Source: Monomorium pharaonis (Eukaryota > Arthropoda > Insecta > Hymenoptera > Formicidae). Taken from it: 64,000 nt of DNA. Positions 1 through 12,299 of this stretch are shown here, one piece after another. The translations under genes and the position numbers were made by a program. Each line of letters starts with the position of its first letter. The first letter of the stretch is position 1. Below the pieces are notes generated by a model. It saw only the letters and a list, made by a program, of their open reading frames with translations. It did no database searches and was not told the DNA's origin. The stretch covers positions 11,836,722 to 11,900,721 of the forward strand of contig NC_050477.1 in assembly GCF_013373865.1 (NCBI RefSeq). Direction: 5' to 3'.

Positions 1-600
1 CATGTCGTCGTGCCGACACGAAATAGGTACAAAAACATTGATCATACATTGCCTAAATTGAACCCAATTTGTTTACCAATAAAATCTAATTGAAATAAAA
101 TCTTATGTGATGGGTAATGGAAAATATATTAACATTTTCCGAAATGATTTGGCATGACTTAAACTTAGCGTAGTGGATTATGTTGATATTGACGATAGTG
201 TTCTAAAATTGCCTATATATCGGATCATGATATTATTATAGGTACAGTTTCTAATTGATGCAGAAAACCAGTTTATATAATAAAAAGCTTTACCCTGGTG
301 CACAAAACAGGCTAAAATTCTGTTGTAAAAATGCGTTTAGAATTTTATTTCGATTTCTCAAGACCTGCCAGGTTACTTCGGGAAATATTAATACAGTTTC
401 TACTAGCCATCAAATAAAGTTTAATTTTTATTGGATTTCATATGAACAAACCGAACCCACACCCTATGTGTATATTCTTGAACAATGTCCTTACGTACCG
501 CGTACGTTCAAAGCGTTGTTTCCTTTTTTTTTCCAGTTAGAATTTGTGTTATCCCTTGAAAAATCTATGTAGAGCGTAAAGAGTCACTTTGCATCCTCCG
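1..600. other. Non-coding segment, mixed composition
   Basis: A 105-codon frame lies at 255-572 (+). It begins at a TTG followed by an in-frame ATG and includes a phenylalanine run encoded by a T tract. I recognise no domain and see no splice or promoter signal, so I treat it as chance. Nothing else was found in this stretch. Confidence 0.5.
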
Positions 601-3600
601 GGAGTGCATCACACAGAGTATAGAGTTTGGATTTCATAGAGGATACCAACTCCGGTGGATTTGAGTTTGCGCTACGCATAAGCTAAGGAAGCACAGAGAC
701 GTCACAATGCCGACATGTTGCCCGAAGGAAATTTACCCTGTCGGAAGGTGACAAAAGCACATAAGCCTTAATTGGTTCGCGGCCTGTATGCTCCGGGTAA
801 ATAGTATCGCTCAGTAAACGTGTGGCGCGCCGAGCCGAACCGCCGCGCTGTCTGGCCATAAACTCGGGTGTAGGGTAATCGTAACCCTCTCTCTCTCTCT
901 CCCCCTCTCTCTCTCTCTCTCTCTCTTTCTCTCCCTCCCCCCTCTATTATATCTGTCGTATCCTGGCAATGGTTCACGTAGTTGCCACGAGTGCCATCCG
1001 TGTGAGCCATCCGCCGGCAACCGAGAGGACGGTTGCCAATAACCCTTTACTTAGCGGTGCGTTCGAGCGGAATTACGAGGCCCCTCGCACACGACATAGA
1101 TTATCCGTCCGTTGGCCACGCCTACGGTGGCTCGGAATATTATGTACGTATGTACACGCGGCCCGTATCAGGGACACAGACGACGCCGTCTCTCCCTCTC
1201 AAGCCCTCCCCCTCCCCCGTCCCTTCCCCGTTGACGATCCACAGCCCGCCGCAATGAGCCTGTCGAGCTAATATACCAATCGATAAGACGCTCTCTCTCT
1301 CCGGGATCACGCGACTGTGATCCGACCGAGTTGCATGCGTTCCTCCTCCTCAGCGTACTATCAAATACGCCTTGTGTTTGCCCGCATGTACGCGGAAATT
1401 AGGGACCGCATGTGTATAAATTAGTGGTGCTATGTCTTATCGAGAACATCGGAGACACATATCGATAGAGAGACTATCATCTATAATTTGTTTAAAAAAT
1501 TCAGATATATAAAAGCAAGGCCTGCACGCTATTCTCTAAAAAAAAAAGAGATATAATTTTGATAAAAACGATGTAACAACGGCGGACATCGACATATAAA
1601 TTAATTCTGCCGATTCAATTCAATTTGCCGCGAGCGCGGATCTCCACGAGGAATCAATGAAAGAGTATTAATGTCGTTAATAAAATAATAGCGCGTTAGG
1701 TAACAAGAGGCGCTTCGTTGTAACAAAGCTTATTCCCATCGACGTGATTGGTCGGCCGTAACGTGACGAGACTCTGTAAAATCGCGCGTGTGTCCATCGA
1801 CATCGGCTAACGAGAGTGGCGCGGACGGTGAACGGTGAGAGCGGGACACATATATCCTTGATATCGATAAATCGCGTCCCTTTGAATTCCACGCGATCGC
1901 GATTCCGCGGTACTTACGTTATTGACAGCATCGAATGTCCGCATCAAAGCGCGTCGCGTGATTACGGGTCACTATAATAACACGCGCGCGCGCGCTTGTA
2001 GGATACACGGTAATGGCAATAGACGCGGCGTAAAATGAGCATGATTATCTCGCATAACAACATGGCGCAATTTCGCGCATGTGGAACTGCTGTTTGGAAG
2101 ATAAACGATTTGTCAATTGTGATTGTAACCCATTTATTCGGATGATTCAAATTCCGCGCACGTTAACGCGCTTACTTTCCGCAGTTTCCAGATGAAAATA
2201 ATATATTCCCCTGCCCCCTCTCCCCCGTTTCCAAGCGGAGAATTTAGTTTTCGCGCCGCATATACGTATATGTACAAATTTCCAAAGTTTATGGCTCCGC
2301 GCCACCGCGTGATCGACGGTGATGAAACGAGTTTCGGATGTACGTCGATCAATCATAATCGTCAGGAGAGACGTTAATGGCCGATCTTTCAAAGTTTTTA
2401 ATTTTGTTAATACGCCGCACGCGCGCAACTTGACTATTTTTTTTAATTCAATCGCGAGGTCGCAATTATATTAAAAAGGTTTATTGAGTTTGACCGTCAA
2501 TATCTTCCGTGTCTACCGCTTTCTGTGGTATTCCCACAAGGCTCAATTCGATTCGATTCGATTCCGCTTTTGTGCCTCGGTGTACAAATTGTTTGCGGTT
2601 AATTTGACAGGTGTCCCGCTCGTAAGATTTTCGACATGTTCGACCGCAGACCGGGCGGCTGGCAACGCGTTGGAGTCTTCGAGTGTATCGCGGCCCTATC
2701 TCCGCCGAGAAAGATAGAGAGAGAAAGAGAAAGAGAACAATGGCAGCTGTGATGGATGGACTGGATGTCCGATGTGATAGCGCAAATTTGCGCCTTCTTC
2801 CCCGAGTCTGCCGCAATAAGATCGAACGGAAATTTTCCTTCGTTTCTTCCTGCCCTTGTGGCGCGCGGACAAGGACGAAAAATCCGTCCATTCGATGCGG
2901 CATTGCGGAATGTCATCTTGCGTGCCAAGTCTCTGTCTTGCCGCGTTACCCACGAAGTTCGATTCTTTTCCATTGAACGAGCGCGCAGATATCCGCGGGC
3001 GGGATATTGCCAGCCGTTCTTATACCGTTCCTTTACCATCATTTCAGTCACATTATCGTTACGACTTCTTGCAAGCCATTTCGCGTTGCGTTATCATACC
3101 GCCGAGTTCCATTTCCTTGTCATGTTAAGTCGGCACATTCAAACTGTTTTCAATATCCACCGTAATAAGAAGGGCTCTCTTCTATTACGCTTCTTTATTT
3201 TATTTTACGTTCTTGCGTTGATCACACATGCAGACAACGTACGTTTGATCAACCGGAACCGTCACGAATCATCTTTTGTCACCGCTTCCAGGCTTTGTAC
3301 ACACGGAACGCGTTTGCTTTTTGTCATGCAAAGCGGCAGTAAAACTAACGGATAAACAAGTAACTCGTTACAGCGACGCACACACTGGGATGACAAATAT
3401 TGTGCGTGACGGGTTCATAGAAAAGTTTTCGCGCCCGTCCCTATTCGTACAGTAGAGTCACTCTTCTCGCTCGCTCACTTTTCTGCTCCTGCACCTCGCT
3501 TTCTATGTTGTATTTAATTACTCAAATGATCAGTAATTATTCCATCAACGGAATACTACGTGAGAGTATAATCCCCTGCGTGATCCCGCAGAGAAAAATT

Positions 3601-3780
3601 GGGAACTGTTCCATTGCAAAAAAATTGATTTTCGCTCTCTCTAGCATTTTCTAATGACACATATACAAATGGCTTGATTAAAAGGACATTTTTATTCCAG
3701 TTATACATCATTGTTATGGAAGAATACAGTCTATGAAACACAGAACGTGAATCACAATTACGTCGTTTTAATTACAGTTA
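600..3780. other. GC/CpG-rich non-coding block
   Basis: This is CpG-rich DNA with many overlapping open frames on both strands, including a 199-codon frame at 2756-3355 (+). Overlapping frames like these are expected where stop codons are rare, and none shows a recognisable domain. A minus-strand GTAAGT donor at 1912-1917 follows a nine-codon ATG frame, which is too short to call. The block looks like intergenic or intronic DNA that may hold regulatory sequence. Confidence 0.45.
886..943. repeat. (CT)n microsatellite, interrupted
   Basis: A pyrimidine tract of CT repeats is interrupted by C and T runs. It generates the arginine/glutamate-rich minus-strand frames in this area, which are therefore artefacts of the repeat. 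Confidence 0.95.
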
Positions 3781-4088
3781 TTTCCCATTTGGCGCAGGCA
3801 GTGCCATCCGCAGCTTACTCGCCAAATATAAATTTTTTATTAACTTACAATTATTAAATTACTAGCTTATATGTATGTTTATTTTTATTCTCTGTAATAT
3901 AGAAAGAAACAATCCCGTACAATTCATATGAAGCTGCATGTAATATGTTATAATTCTTAACTCATTAATCGATTTGTTTGGTAAAATTAACATTTATGAT
4001 ATATTAACACGTACATTTTCTTTATTAACCTTAGAATATATGTTTTAAAATGACATGACATTTGTTTGTTTATTTATAAATTGTGTTA

Positions 4089-4239
4089 TGGCGAATTCGG
4101 TTGGATGCACTAGTGCGCATTGAGTGCGTTCTCGTTTAGTGCAGTTTAGTTTTTCCCATTCTGAATACAAGCCAACAGACTACGAAACACTAAACGAGTG
4201 CGCACTAGTGCACACTGGTACACCCAACCGAAGTCGCTG
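4089..4239. mobile_element. MITE-like inverted-repeat element (about 150 bp)
   Basis: The ends are inverted copies: 4091-4104 reads GCGAATTCGGTTGG and the complement of 4224-4237 reads GCGACTTCGGTTGG, one mismatch in 14. Further in, both arms contain CACTAGTGCGCA and a CTCGTTTAGTG segment, so much of the element folds back. TTA occurs at 4086-4088 and 4240-4242, which would suit a PIF/Harbinger-type 3-bp target duplication if the element ends at 4089 and 4239. TGTTA also occurs on both sides with an offset, so exact borders and superfamily are unsettled. No transposase is encoded. Confidence 0.75.
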
Positions 4240-4242
4240 TTA

Positions 4243-4690
4243 GTTTAACACAAAGAAATTAAATTTAATATCAATTTAACACAAAATATTTAACAAAGAT
4301 CCAATTTAACATAAACACAAAACGTTTTCTACTGTGCATTTATATTGAATCCGATCCTTGTGAAATTTTTTAACGAATACTGTCCTTTGTGTAAAATTAA
4401 CATAATTTATGAAATTAAAAACAAATGTTACAAAAATAATGTAGTTTTAAATAAATTTTAAGATTAATGAATAAAATATTTGTGTAAACATTCTATAAAG
4501 GTTAGTTTTATTAAAAAATTTTATTTTCACAATCTTCTTCCGAAATGTCTCAAAGTATTACATTCTTGTGTTAATTTTTTAATATTTACTTTCCAGTATA
4601 TGCATTTCGTATTACATTAATACAAAAATTTGAGTAGACCGTTTGAAACATGTTAAATTTAACACAAATTTATATCTATTTGTATATATT
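4243..4690 (+). repeat. AT-rich interspersed repeat, diverged copy
   Basis: The stretch is rich in TTAACACAAA-type words. At about 4640-4670 it has a segment (GTTTGAAACATGTTAAATTT) resembling those at about 43815 and 54905. It is the most diverged of five related stretches in the window, so its borders are approximate. Confidence 0.4.
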
Positions 4691-7096
4691 TGTGTATTGT
4701 ATGACTGTGACGGGATCTTTATCACTGTAGCAATATTTTATAGTCGGTCTCTCACGTACTGCATGCTGCTCTAAAAATTCGCAACTTGATTAAAAAATCA
4801 GGAATTCTAACGCGATTTGCGAGACATTTTACGGAATCTCTGCTCCCTCCGAGATCTTGATCTCGAAAGAATAACTAGAGCCATTCCTTCCAACTCGTTT
4901 TCTTTCACGGCAGTAATTGCAGTCGGCGCGCGCTTGTTCGCCTCGCGTATGCAAAAAGATAAACAGCCATAACGAGAGCGGGAAAGTTTTCAGCGTCGTA
5001 GCGCAGCTGCGTGCTCGAAAGCTCGCGGGACAGCCGGCAAGTGCTAATTCCGTTTCTCTTTTCCTTTCTTTTACATTACGCGGGGCAGAACGCTTCTCCG
5101 CTTAAAGTACGCTAGTTACATTCTTTTCCAGAAAGCACATACGTCGCGCCACACATTCGCACACGCACACGCTGCATCGTTCTCTCGACTTTTGCGCTCG
5201 AAAGAAATAGCGAAACACGAAACTGCGCGCCGCGCCGTCGTACGCGTGTATATGTATATACGTACGAAATTCCGCGAAATAGAAATTTCCGCGGAAAAGA
5301 AACGCGCGCGACGCTTCATGCAATTTGTAAATTGACGCGCGCGAACCGTGACGCATCTCCGCGCGCGAATACCGCGAATATAAAGAATTCCGAAGTATGT
5401 ACTTTGCATAAATTTCAGACGCACAGACTGTATCTTAAACAGCCGTTTACATTTTTCCTCGCCTAGCGCGCGCTACGCCGGGCTGCCCTATCTCCCGGTC
5501 TTCTTTTCAGCGCATTCGTTTTGCATGCGCTCATTTCTTTTGCATGTAACCGACCTCTTTTGCAAAGAGTGTGTAAGAAGGAGCGAGAGAGAGAAACCCG
5601 GAAGGCGCTTTTCTTATCTCGCCGAGCGTGCTCTTTAACGAACCGAGTTCCCTTTCAGAAATGTCCGGCCGTGATCGGACGATAATATAAAGCATTCGGC
5701 GCCGAATGCACTTACGCCGCGCGAACGTACTCAATAAAAGTGCAAACTTGTTAGTCCGAAAGTGTACTTTTGAAGCTGGATCTCTAGAACGGTTGCTGGT
5801 AACGTCGTGTAGCCTCGCCGAGGAACGAAAACGTCGCTGAGAAATTATGAAACTTTTGCTTGCCGTGCCCCCAATCGCGTCGGGGGGAGAAAAGAAATGA
5901 GATAGATGTTAAGTAATGACAAGGTGACGCCTATTAAAATTAGGAATGTCGTCGTCTTATGGAGAGGTCGATCGCATTTGTGTTCCCTCTATTCGACAAG
6001 GAAAACTTTTCAGGCCAGAAAAGACAGGCACGAACGCTTCTCGAGTTTACGTTTCCAATAACGCGCGCAATTCTACGATAAGAAGTAGAAGAAATTCAGT
6101 AAAATACTCCGGTGGTCGGAAAACAGACGGTGTGTGTCTCTTTGCGAGGGGGAGCTTTATTTCATTCGTCAAGCTGCGCCATCGAGGACGTATTACGCGT
6201 TTTTTTTGTTTCCGGATTGCCCCCCGGGAGAAGGATCCGAAACATCACCCCCGTGGAGCGAGGGTAAAGTAAGAAAAACAAGTGGGAGGCCGGGAATGAC
6301 GCATTGTCTCCGGCTATTATCCTTCTCTTTTCGTCTTCCTGCATCTTTCGCTGAATTCAGGAGAGTGTCACCCCCCTCTACCCCTCTCCCCCCAAAGCCA
6401 GCCAAGTCAAGATGCCACTGTTGCCTCATAAACAATTCGCTGGCGTATCGCCTGGTTGCAACTACGGGGGTGAAAGAAGACCACGACGCGCTCGAGTTTG
6501 CAGACTTTCCCGCTCGCGTTACTCGCTCGCTCGTAACGTAACGACATAGTTATCATAATCGATGTATACGGAATATTACCCGCTCAAAGTTTGATCGGAG
6601 TTTAATGAGCGCCCGAGTAATGCTAATAGTAACCTAATTACGACGTTCAACTTAGTAGAAATAGACGTCACGTTTTAGTAAATTATCCCGTGCAAAGTTA
6701 AATAGACATCTCTATATAAACATGCGAATACGCGAATTATTCATTTCAGGAGTCGCGAAGCGTTTATACCGGAAGTATCATCTCAATCTCCCTCCCGCGA
6801 TAATTTGATATTTGATCTGCGACGTGGAACACGTTCGATTTTAGACTCGCTCCAACCGCGCATCGTTCATCTCGGCAGCTACAATCTGCAATTTCCGCTC
6901 GCAGCTCGCAACAATTTGGCGTCAATTCCGCGCTCCGGCTGTCAGACGCAGCGGCGGTCTGCTCGGGGATGTTAGCATGATCCGGGCGCGTAATCCTCCG
7001 CTTGATTTTATGCTAAATTACATTAACGGGATAAATGGAGCATCCAAGACACCGCGTTAATTTCGCCGTTCACCGAAATTACGAAGAGACGTTAGG

Positions 7097-7142
7097 GGGA
7101 GAAAGAGAGAGAGTGAGAGAGATATATATATATATATATATG
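7097..7142. repeat. Compound (GA)n-(TA)n microsatellite
   Basis: A GA tract with small interruptions passes directly into about ten TA repeats. Confidence 0.95.
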
Positions 7143-8925
7143 TATCTTCTCGAGAGCGAGCTCTCTATGATGTGACGCGGGCTCGATAACACCATGTCGA
7201 AATCGTCTCTTGGCTAATCCTCGAGGCGGCGCGACGCCGGAAAATGCGTCGTCGTCGCGCGAGGCACACGAAGCGGAAGTACGAAGTCGTGTGCCGGAGT
7301 ACACTCCGCGTCAATTGACGGCGGCGGATGAAAAGAAGGATCGAAATTTTCCGGGCGGAATTGTCGACGAGCGAATCACGTGATTCTCCCCGAGAAATGC
7401 AAGATCGATGCACATATACTACGCACGCACGTCTACGCGTGCGATCGCGCGCCTGCATACGTACGCTAGGGGGCGGGAGGGGTGGGAGGGACTGGCGGAA
7501 GCGACACAGGTCAACGAATTTGTCCCCGGAGGAAGGCTTCCTTCGGAAACTTGACTTTCTCTCCCTCGCGTCGCGTGTTTTCCTTCCGACGACCTTCTTT
7601 CCCGCAGCTCCGCAGAGGATTTCGACGATAACTTTAAATATTTGAAGATCTGCGCTTTCCATCTGGTCGGCTTTCACTCGATACTTGGCTGTTTATCCGC
7701 CCGGAGATCCCTCTCCCGCTCTCTTTCGTGCTCTCGGAAGAGCAGGCAAGAGAGGCTTTTGTTAACGACGCGGATCGAAGGCGGAGGATTTCCGGCGGGC
7801 TGTTTCTTGTGTCTTGTGCGACGCCCACGTTCAAATAGACGTCGAATGAAAGTCTAAGCCGGGCTGGGTATCTCTTTGTATTTTCCGCGGAAGATGCCGC
7901 GCGAGATATCTTATGTTGGTATAAATCTCACGCTGCATTAAAGCCGATCGCAAACAACGTAACTCCAAGGTAAACGCGCGCACAGGGGAAACGAGAGGAG
8001 GCGGGAATAAAACGCGGAATGATACAATACTTGACTGGGACCTGATTTTTTTACCCTCTATTATTTTTGTTTTCTCTTTTCAGAAGAAAGAGCGAATATT
8101 TGATTTACGTGGGGAAAAAAAAGGCTGCTACAGCCTAGAGATTTGAATTTTTAACTACTGGAAGATGTAGAGCAACCCGAGATAAACATTGGGCGTTGCC
8201 GAGGACGAAATCCCGAGATAAAATCGCAAAATTTAAACCTTACTCGCCGTTCCCTCGCCCATTCAAGCGAATAATCTCCGGGTTTCTTTCTTCGAAATAT
8301 GGTACTCGGTAAACAGTCGATGGAACGACGAAAACGGAGCGGTAAAAACGCGCGGGGAGGGCGGTGGCGGGGAGAAGAGTCCGAGGGGTAAATTCAATAC
8401 TCGTCAGTGCGAGTAATTTAGCGGCGGGACGTGGAAGCCGAACGAAAAAAGGAGACGTGAAATCCAATTACGCAAATTCAAGCTCGTCGGCGATGTAGCG
8501 AGCGGCGATGCAGCGACGCGACGCGACGCGGGAAGGAGCGCATATCCCGCGAGGTTAGCAAAATTTACCGTGAAACGCGGCGCGGCTAATAAGCTAAGTA
8601 GGTATTCGCCTCGGAATAGCTGCGGGACCGGTGGAGAGGGAGGGAGAAGTCGCGGGAGGACTTGGAAACGTTACGTGAAATTACGCGGAGCGCGCCCACC
8701 GCGGATGACGTTCGTTACAAGCGGAGCGTGACTCGCTGATATCGAGACGCGCGCATCATTTTTGCCGCACTCTCTTTGCCTCTCTCTTTCTCTCTTTCCC
8801 TTGTGCGCGACTTACTTTCGGAGTTGCCAGCTCCGCGGGATGAATAGTCGGCTTAGAGCTGAATTTTCGTCGAGCTCCCGGAATAATTCCTCTATCCTAT
8901 CCAACATCGCGAGACTTTGCTGGCA

Positions 8926-8954
8926 AGAGAGAGAGAGAGAGAGGGGGGGGAGAG
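8926..8954. repeat. (GA)n plus G-run simple repeat
   Basis: A short GA array is followed by eight or more consecutive G and then more GA. Confidence 0.9.
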
Positions 8955-10950
8955 CCTTTTTCTACTCTTACCACTTTACTGCTGCGATTCTTCTCTCCCT
9001 TGTCTGCAGAAGAGAGTAATTCGAGCATGCGGAACAACGGGAGATAGTGTGTTCTCCCTCTCTCGGAGAAAATGTGAAATGCGCATCTAATTTCTAATTT
9101 GTCAACTGCACGATTGTGTCCTTGATATTTTCCCGTAATATTATCGAATTTTACCTACATCCTCGATGATGCTGTGGGACCGTTGTAGTAACTTTTTTCC
9201 TCAGCTCCTTTGTCGTAGATTATATCGTTCCCGAGTAAATTTGCTAAGGATATTACATTTTCATATGCAAACAAGGGGGCGTCGCGTGCTGCTCCACTCG
9301 CGCGTTTGTCTCAAGCTGGCTTTATTCCGTGGAAAATTTCCTGTTTACAACCCCGCGGAGAAAAAAGCTGGGCACCCTTTGATCTCGTAGCCGTAGCCAC
9401 GACCTACTTTACCATGACTTTCCCGTTTCCATACCGGAATTTTCTTCCCTAATTTCGCGACGACGAGACTAAGCGCGCGCGCTGTATGGCGCACCGACCA
9501 AAAGATCGGTAAAAAATTTTGTTTCATATTAATCCTGTTACGCGGCATATTGTTATCAAAGGACGGAACACGGAATGAAGTTTTTCGCTGCATAAATTTT
9601 ATCGTAAGGAAAATTCCTGCCGATGATGCAATTTCTGTGAACGGAGTTATGCATCTCGCGTATCTGTATTAACTAGATCTGTGAGGCGCGCCATGATAAT
9701 TATACTATCTCCACCCCATCCCTCCCCCTTATAATTAAAACGCACGCTATAAAATTCGCGTGATTTGCATCAACGTCCTACCGGGTGCGCGCTCGATTAA
9801 TTAGCGGAAATTCTCTCGACACGGTTATTCCACTCTCACGCATTTTTACATTGCAGTTCGCTTGACTGACCATGCCTCTTTCACGGCTGGAATTTTTCAT
9901 CGATGCGTATCGTAGGAAGCACGACGTTTTCATTCGCGGAGAATTCACGAAAGTCGGAGAATGATTTCATGCCGCATTTCGCAGCAAGATCAGCGGGAAC
10001 CGCTTTGATGAGTAAAGAGCGTGCCTAAAGAGTAAAGAGCGATGTCTTCCATGCGAAAGAGGGAAGAGAAAAAAGGGAAGAGCCAATGCGCTAGTGATAT
10101 ATTTTCGAGGCAAGACACCATAACTACGATAGTTAGGGTGTCGTATTCCGTAAGCAAGATCGCGAGATACGCGCGAGTGCAATTAGAAGCATTAGAGAGT
10201 ACGGAAAGTAGTGGCGTCGGGGCGTATACCGCCGCCGCCGTGTTTACGTCGGACGTCGGGGTGAGTTCCAGGTTGGAAAATGTAGTCGCCATTAGCGCTA
10301 ATACTTCGGCCAAGACGTAGGGCGTGCCGAGCATGCACTCGCAGTAGGGCCGGCCGGCGGCCGTGGTTCATGCTGCAGCAGGCAGAGGATAGGGACCGGA
10401 GGGGAGGAGAAAATAGATTCGCCCGCTTGCTCCGTTGTGCCCGGTTACAAGTATGCGCCGAGTAGTGCGTATATTACGAGACCGAAACTCACCCCCTTTT
10501 GCCGAGAGAGGTAATTCCGTTTCGCATGACTGCTGGATGGAGTCCGAGAATGGAGAGTTCGCTTAGGGTACGCAAGAGAAGGCAAATAACACGCTAAGCC
10601 GCGTCAGACAAATTTGGCAACGAGTAATGGAAGACGATATAAATGGAGTAGGATGTAAAGCACCACTTAATAAACGCTAAATTAATGTGTTGTTAAAACG
10701 AATTTTGAAGTTGAATTATCCATGAAACACAAGATTTCATTGTCTACTTTTATCCACTAAATACATAAAATTCTATTTTACTTTAAATTAAAATAATTAG
10801 AAATAAATATATTATAAATTATACATTGATATTTTAAATTAATTTAATAATTATTTTAATAATTAACAAAGTATAATTATTTGTAAATGAAAGAAAGTTG
10901 AGATATTTTACATACTATTACGGAAAAAATTTATAATATTTGAAATATAC

Positions 10951-11166
10951 TACACGGAGAAAAAATATTAATTTGACTAAATTTTTCAACTTGATTAAAT
11001 TTCTTTATTTCAAATATTTATACATTTAACTTAAATACATAAAATACTTGAACTTTAATTTAACTATTTATATATTTGACTGAAATACACAAATAATTAA
11101 ATTAATGAAATTTGATCAAGCTGAAAAATTTAATCAAATTAACAACTTTTTTTTCACAGTGCGGTA
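10951..11166. mobile_element. MITE-like element, CACNGAGAAAA family
   Basis: The left arm from 10953 (CACGGAGAAAAAATATTAAT...) matches the complement of the right arm ending near 11161 (CACTGTGAAAAAAAAGTTGT...). The match runs about 50 bp through an ATTTGAYTAAATTTTTCARC segment. TA lies at 10951-10952 and again at 11165-11166, which suits a TA target site. The same left end and interior recur at 63869-64000. No coding sequence is present, so it would be non-autonomous. Confidence 0.75.
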
Positions 11167-11393
11167 ATTGCTCAAATAAAGATATTTCTCAATTAATTTC
11201 TCAAGGTATCTTCGCTCATTATTGAGACTTTATCTTAAAACTTTGTCCTAAATTATGGTAAGCTTATTTGTTTTGAGAACCGAAATATGAATTAACATAA
11301 AAAACTAGTTTAACTAAAAATTCAAGTAAACATCATGATTATTATGAAATCTGAGATGATTTCACTAAGAAATTTTCAAATAATGTGAACCAG

Positions 11394-11530
11394 TAGGCCT
11401 ATTCTGTAACTCTTAACGACAGTTCGGTATCATTATATTGTCGTTGTGCAATTTTCTGTCATATATAATATGTGCGCAACTACAATGTAATGATATCGAC
11501 ACTGTCGTTGAGAGTTACAGAATAGGCCTA
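11394..11530. mobile_element. Fold-back MITE with TA target duplication
   Basis: The terminal repeats are 28 bp each (11396-11423 and 11501-11528) and match at 27 of 28 positions, beginning GGCCTATTCTGTAACTC. They are flanked by TA at 11394-11395 and 11529-11530. Homology between arms continues inward (TATCATTA, ATTGT, GTTG words), so almost the whole 133-bp element forms one hairpin with an AT-rich loop. This is typical of Tc1/mariner-type MITEs. The high arm identity suggests a fairly recent copy. Confidence 0.9.
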
Positions 11531-12299
11531 TAAATGAAATATATAGCGATTTATCGGCAATAAACAGATTTAGCTTATCAAAACTACAGGATTCGAAACA
11601 TAATTACACAATGCCAACGATATACTATCTTCTATTGTCACTGATTTTTCTATAAATATTTGGGAATTAAACATATATGAATGTGATTGGCATATTTATT
11701 GTTAATTGTCGACATTTTATATTATCGAAGGAAAAATGATTTAAAAAACAATTTTATCAGAAAGAGAGATGTAATTTAAATTTAGAAGTAAAATTCTGCA
11801 AAAATTTTTTTAATTATCAATAAGATTTCCGTGGATTTTCAAGGATAAAAATAAAATTCTTTAAACATTCTAATTTTTCCTAGTTTTTCTCGATAATATG
11901 TATATAAAAATAGTGTTTGTATTTTTTACATACAAGATTACCTACTTAGTTAATAACAGGACATCTTAAACTTGAGTAATTAAATTAAAAAATTGTGTAC
12001 TGTGACAGAGCATTCTGTAAATTAACAGTAAATAAAACGGTGAATTAAATAAGAAATAGAATAAATTTTAATTATTATACTGAATAAATTATAACGTTAT
12101 ATTGATAACAATACATAATATTACAATTTATATTCCTTTATTTGTTTACAGCGTTTACTATCGTTATTGTGCTTCGATCATAATTAATTTTTTTTATTTA
12201 TTATTAATCTACGGAATGCCTCTATCACTATAGTAAATCACTATATTACAACATATTATCTTTATATTCGAAATATACTCGAAACTTGACGGTGTAAAT

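Larger units (their letters stand above)
3780..4740. other. AT-rich block holding two repeats
   Basis: The DNA changes abruptly to AT-rich. It holds an inverted-repeat element at 4089-4239 and, directly after it, an AT-rich stretch related to a family seen elsewhere in the window (4243-4690). No gene is visible. Confidence 0.6.
4740..10650. other. Long GC/CpG-rich non-coding block
   Basis: Nearly 6 kb of CpG-rich sequence without a recognisable gene. Open frames of 60-170 codons occur on both strands, overlap each other and carry no identifiable domain. Small simple repeats include three GCGAC units near 8511-8530 and a doubled AGAGTAAAGAGCG-like word near 10010-10045. The block could hold promoters or enhancers, but no single site can be supported from the sequence alone. 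Confidence 0.45.

Noticed and set aside
1918..1944. Minus-strand ATG plus nine codons before GTAAGT
   Set aside because: Only 27 nt; an ATG and a donor this close are common by chance.
2756..3355. 199-codon plus-strand ORF
   Set aside because: No recognisable domain, overlaps long frames in other frames, and lies in GC-rich DNA where stops are rare.
3397..3410. TTGTGCGTGA resembling the start of miR-210
   Set aside because: Similarity stops after about nine bases and no precursor hairpin is visible. No other known insect microRNA was recognised by eye.
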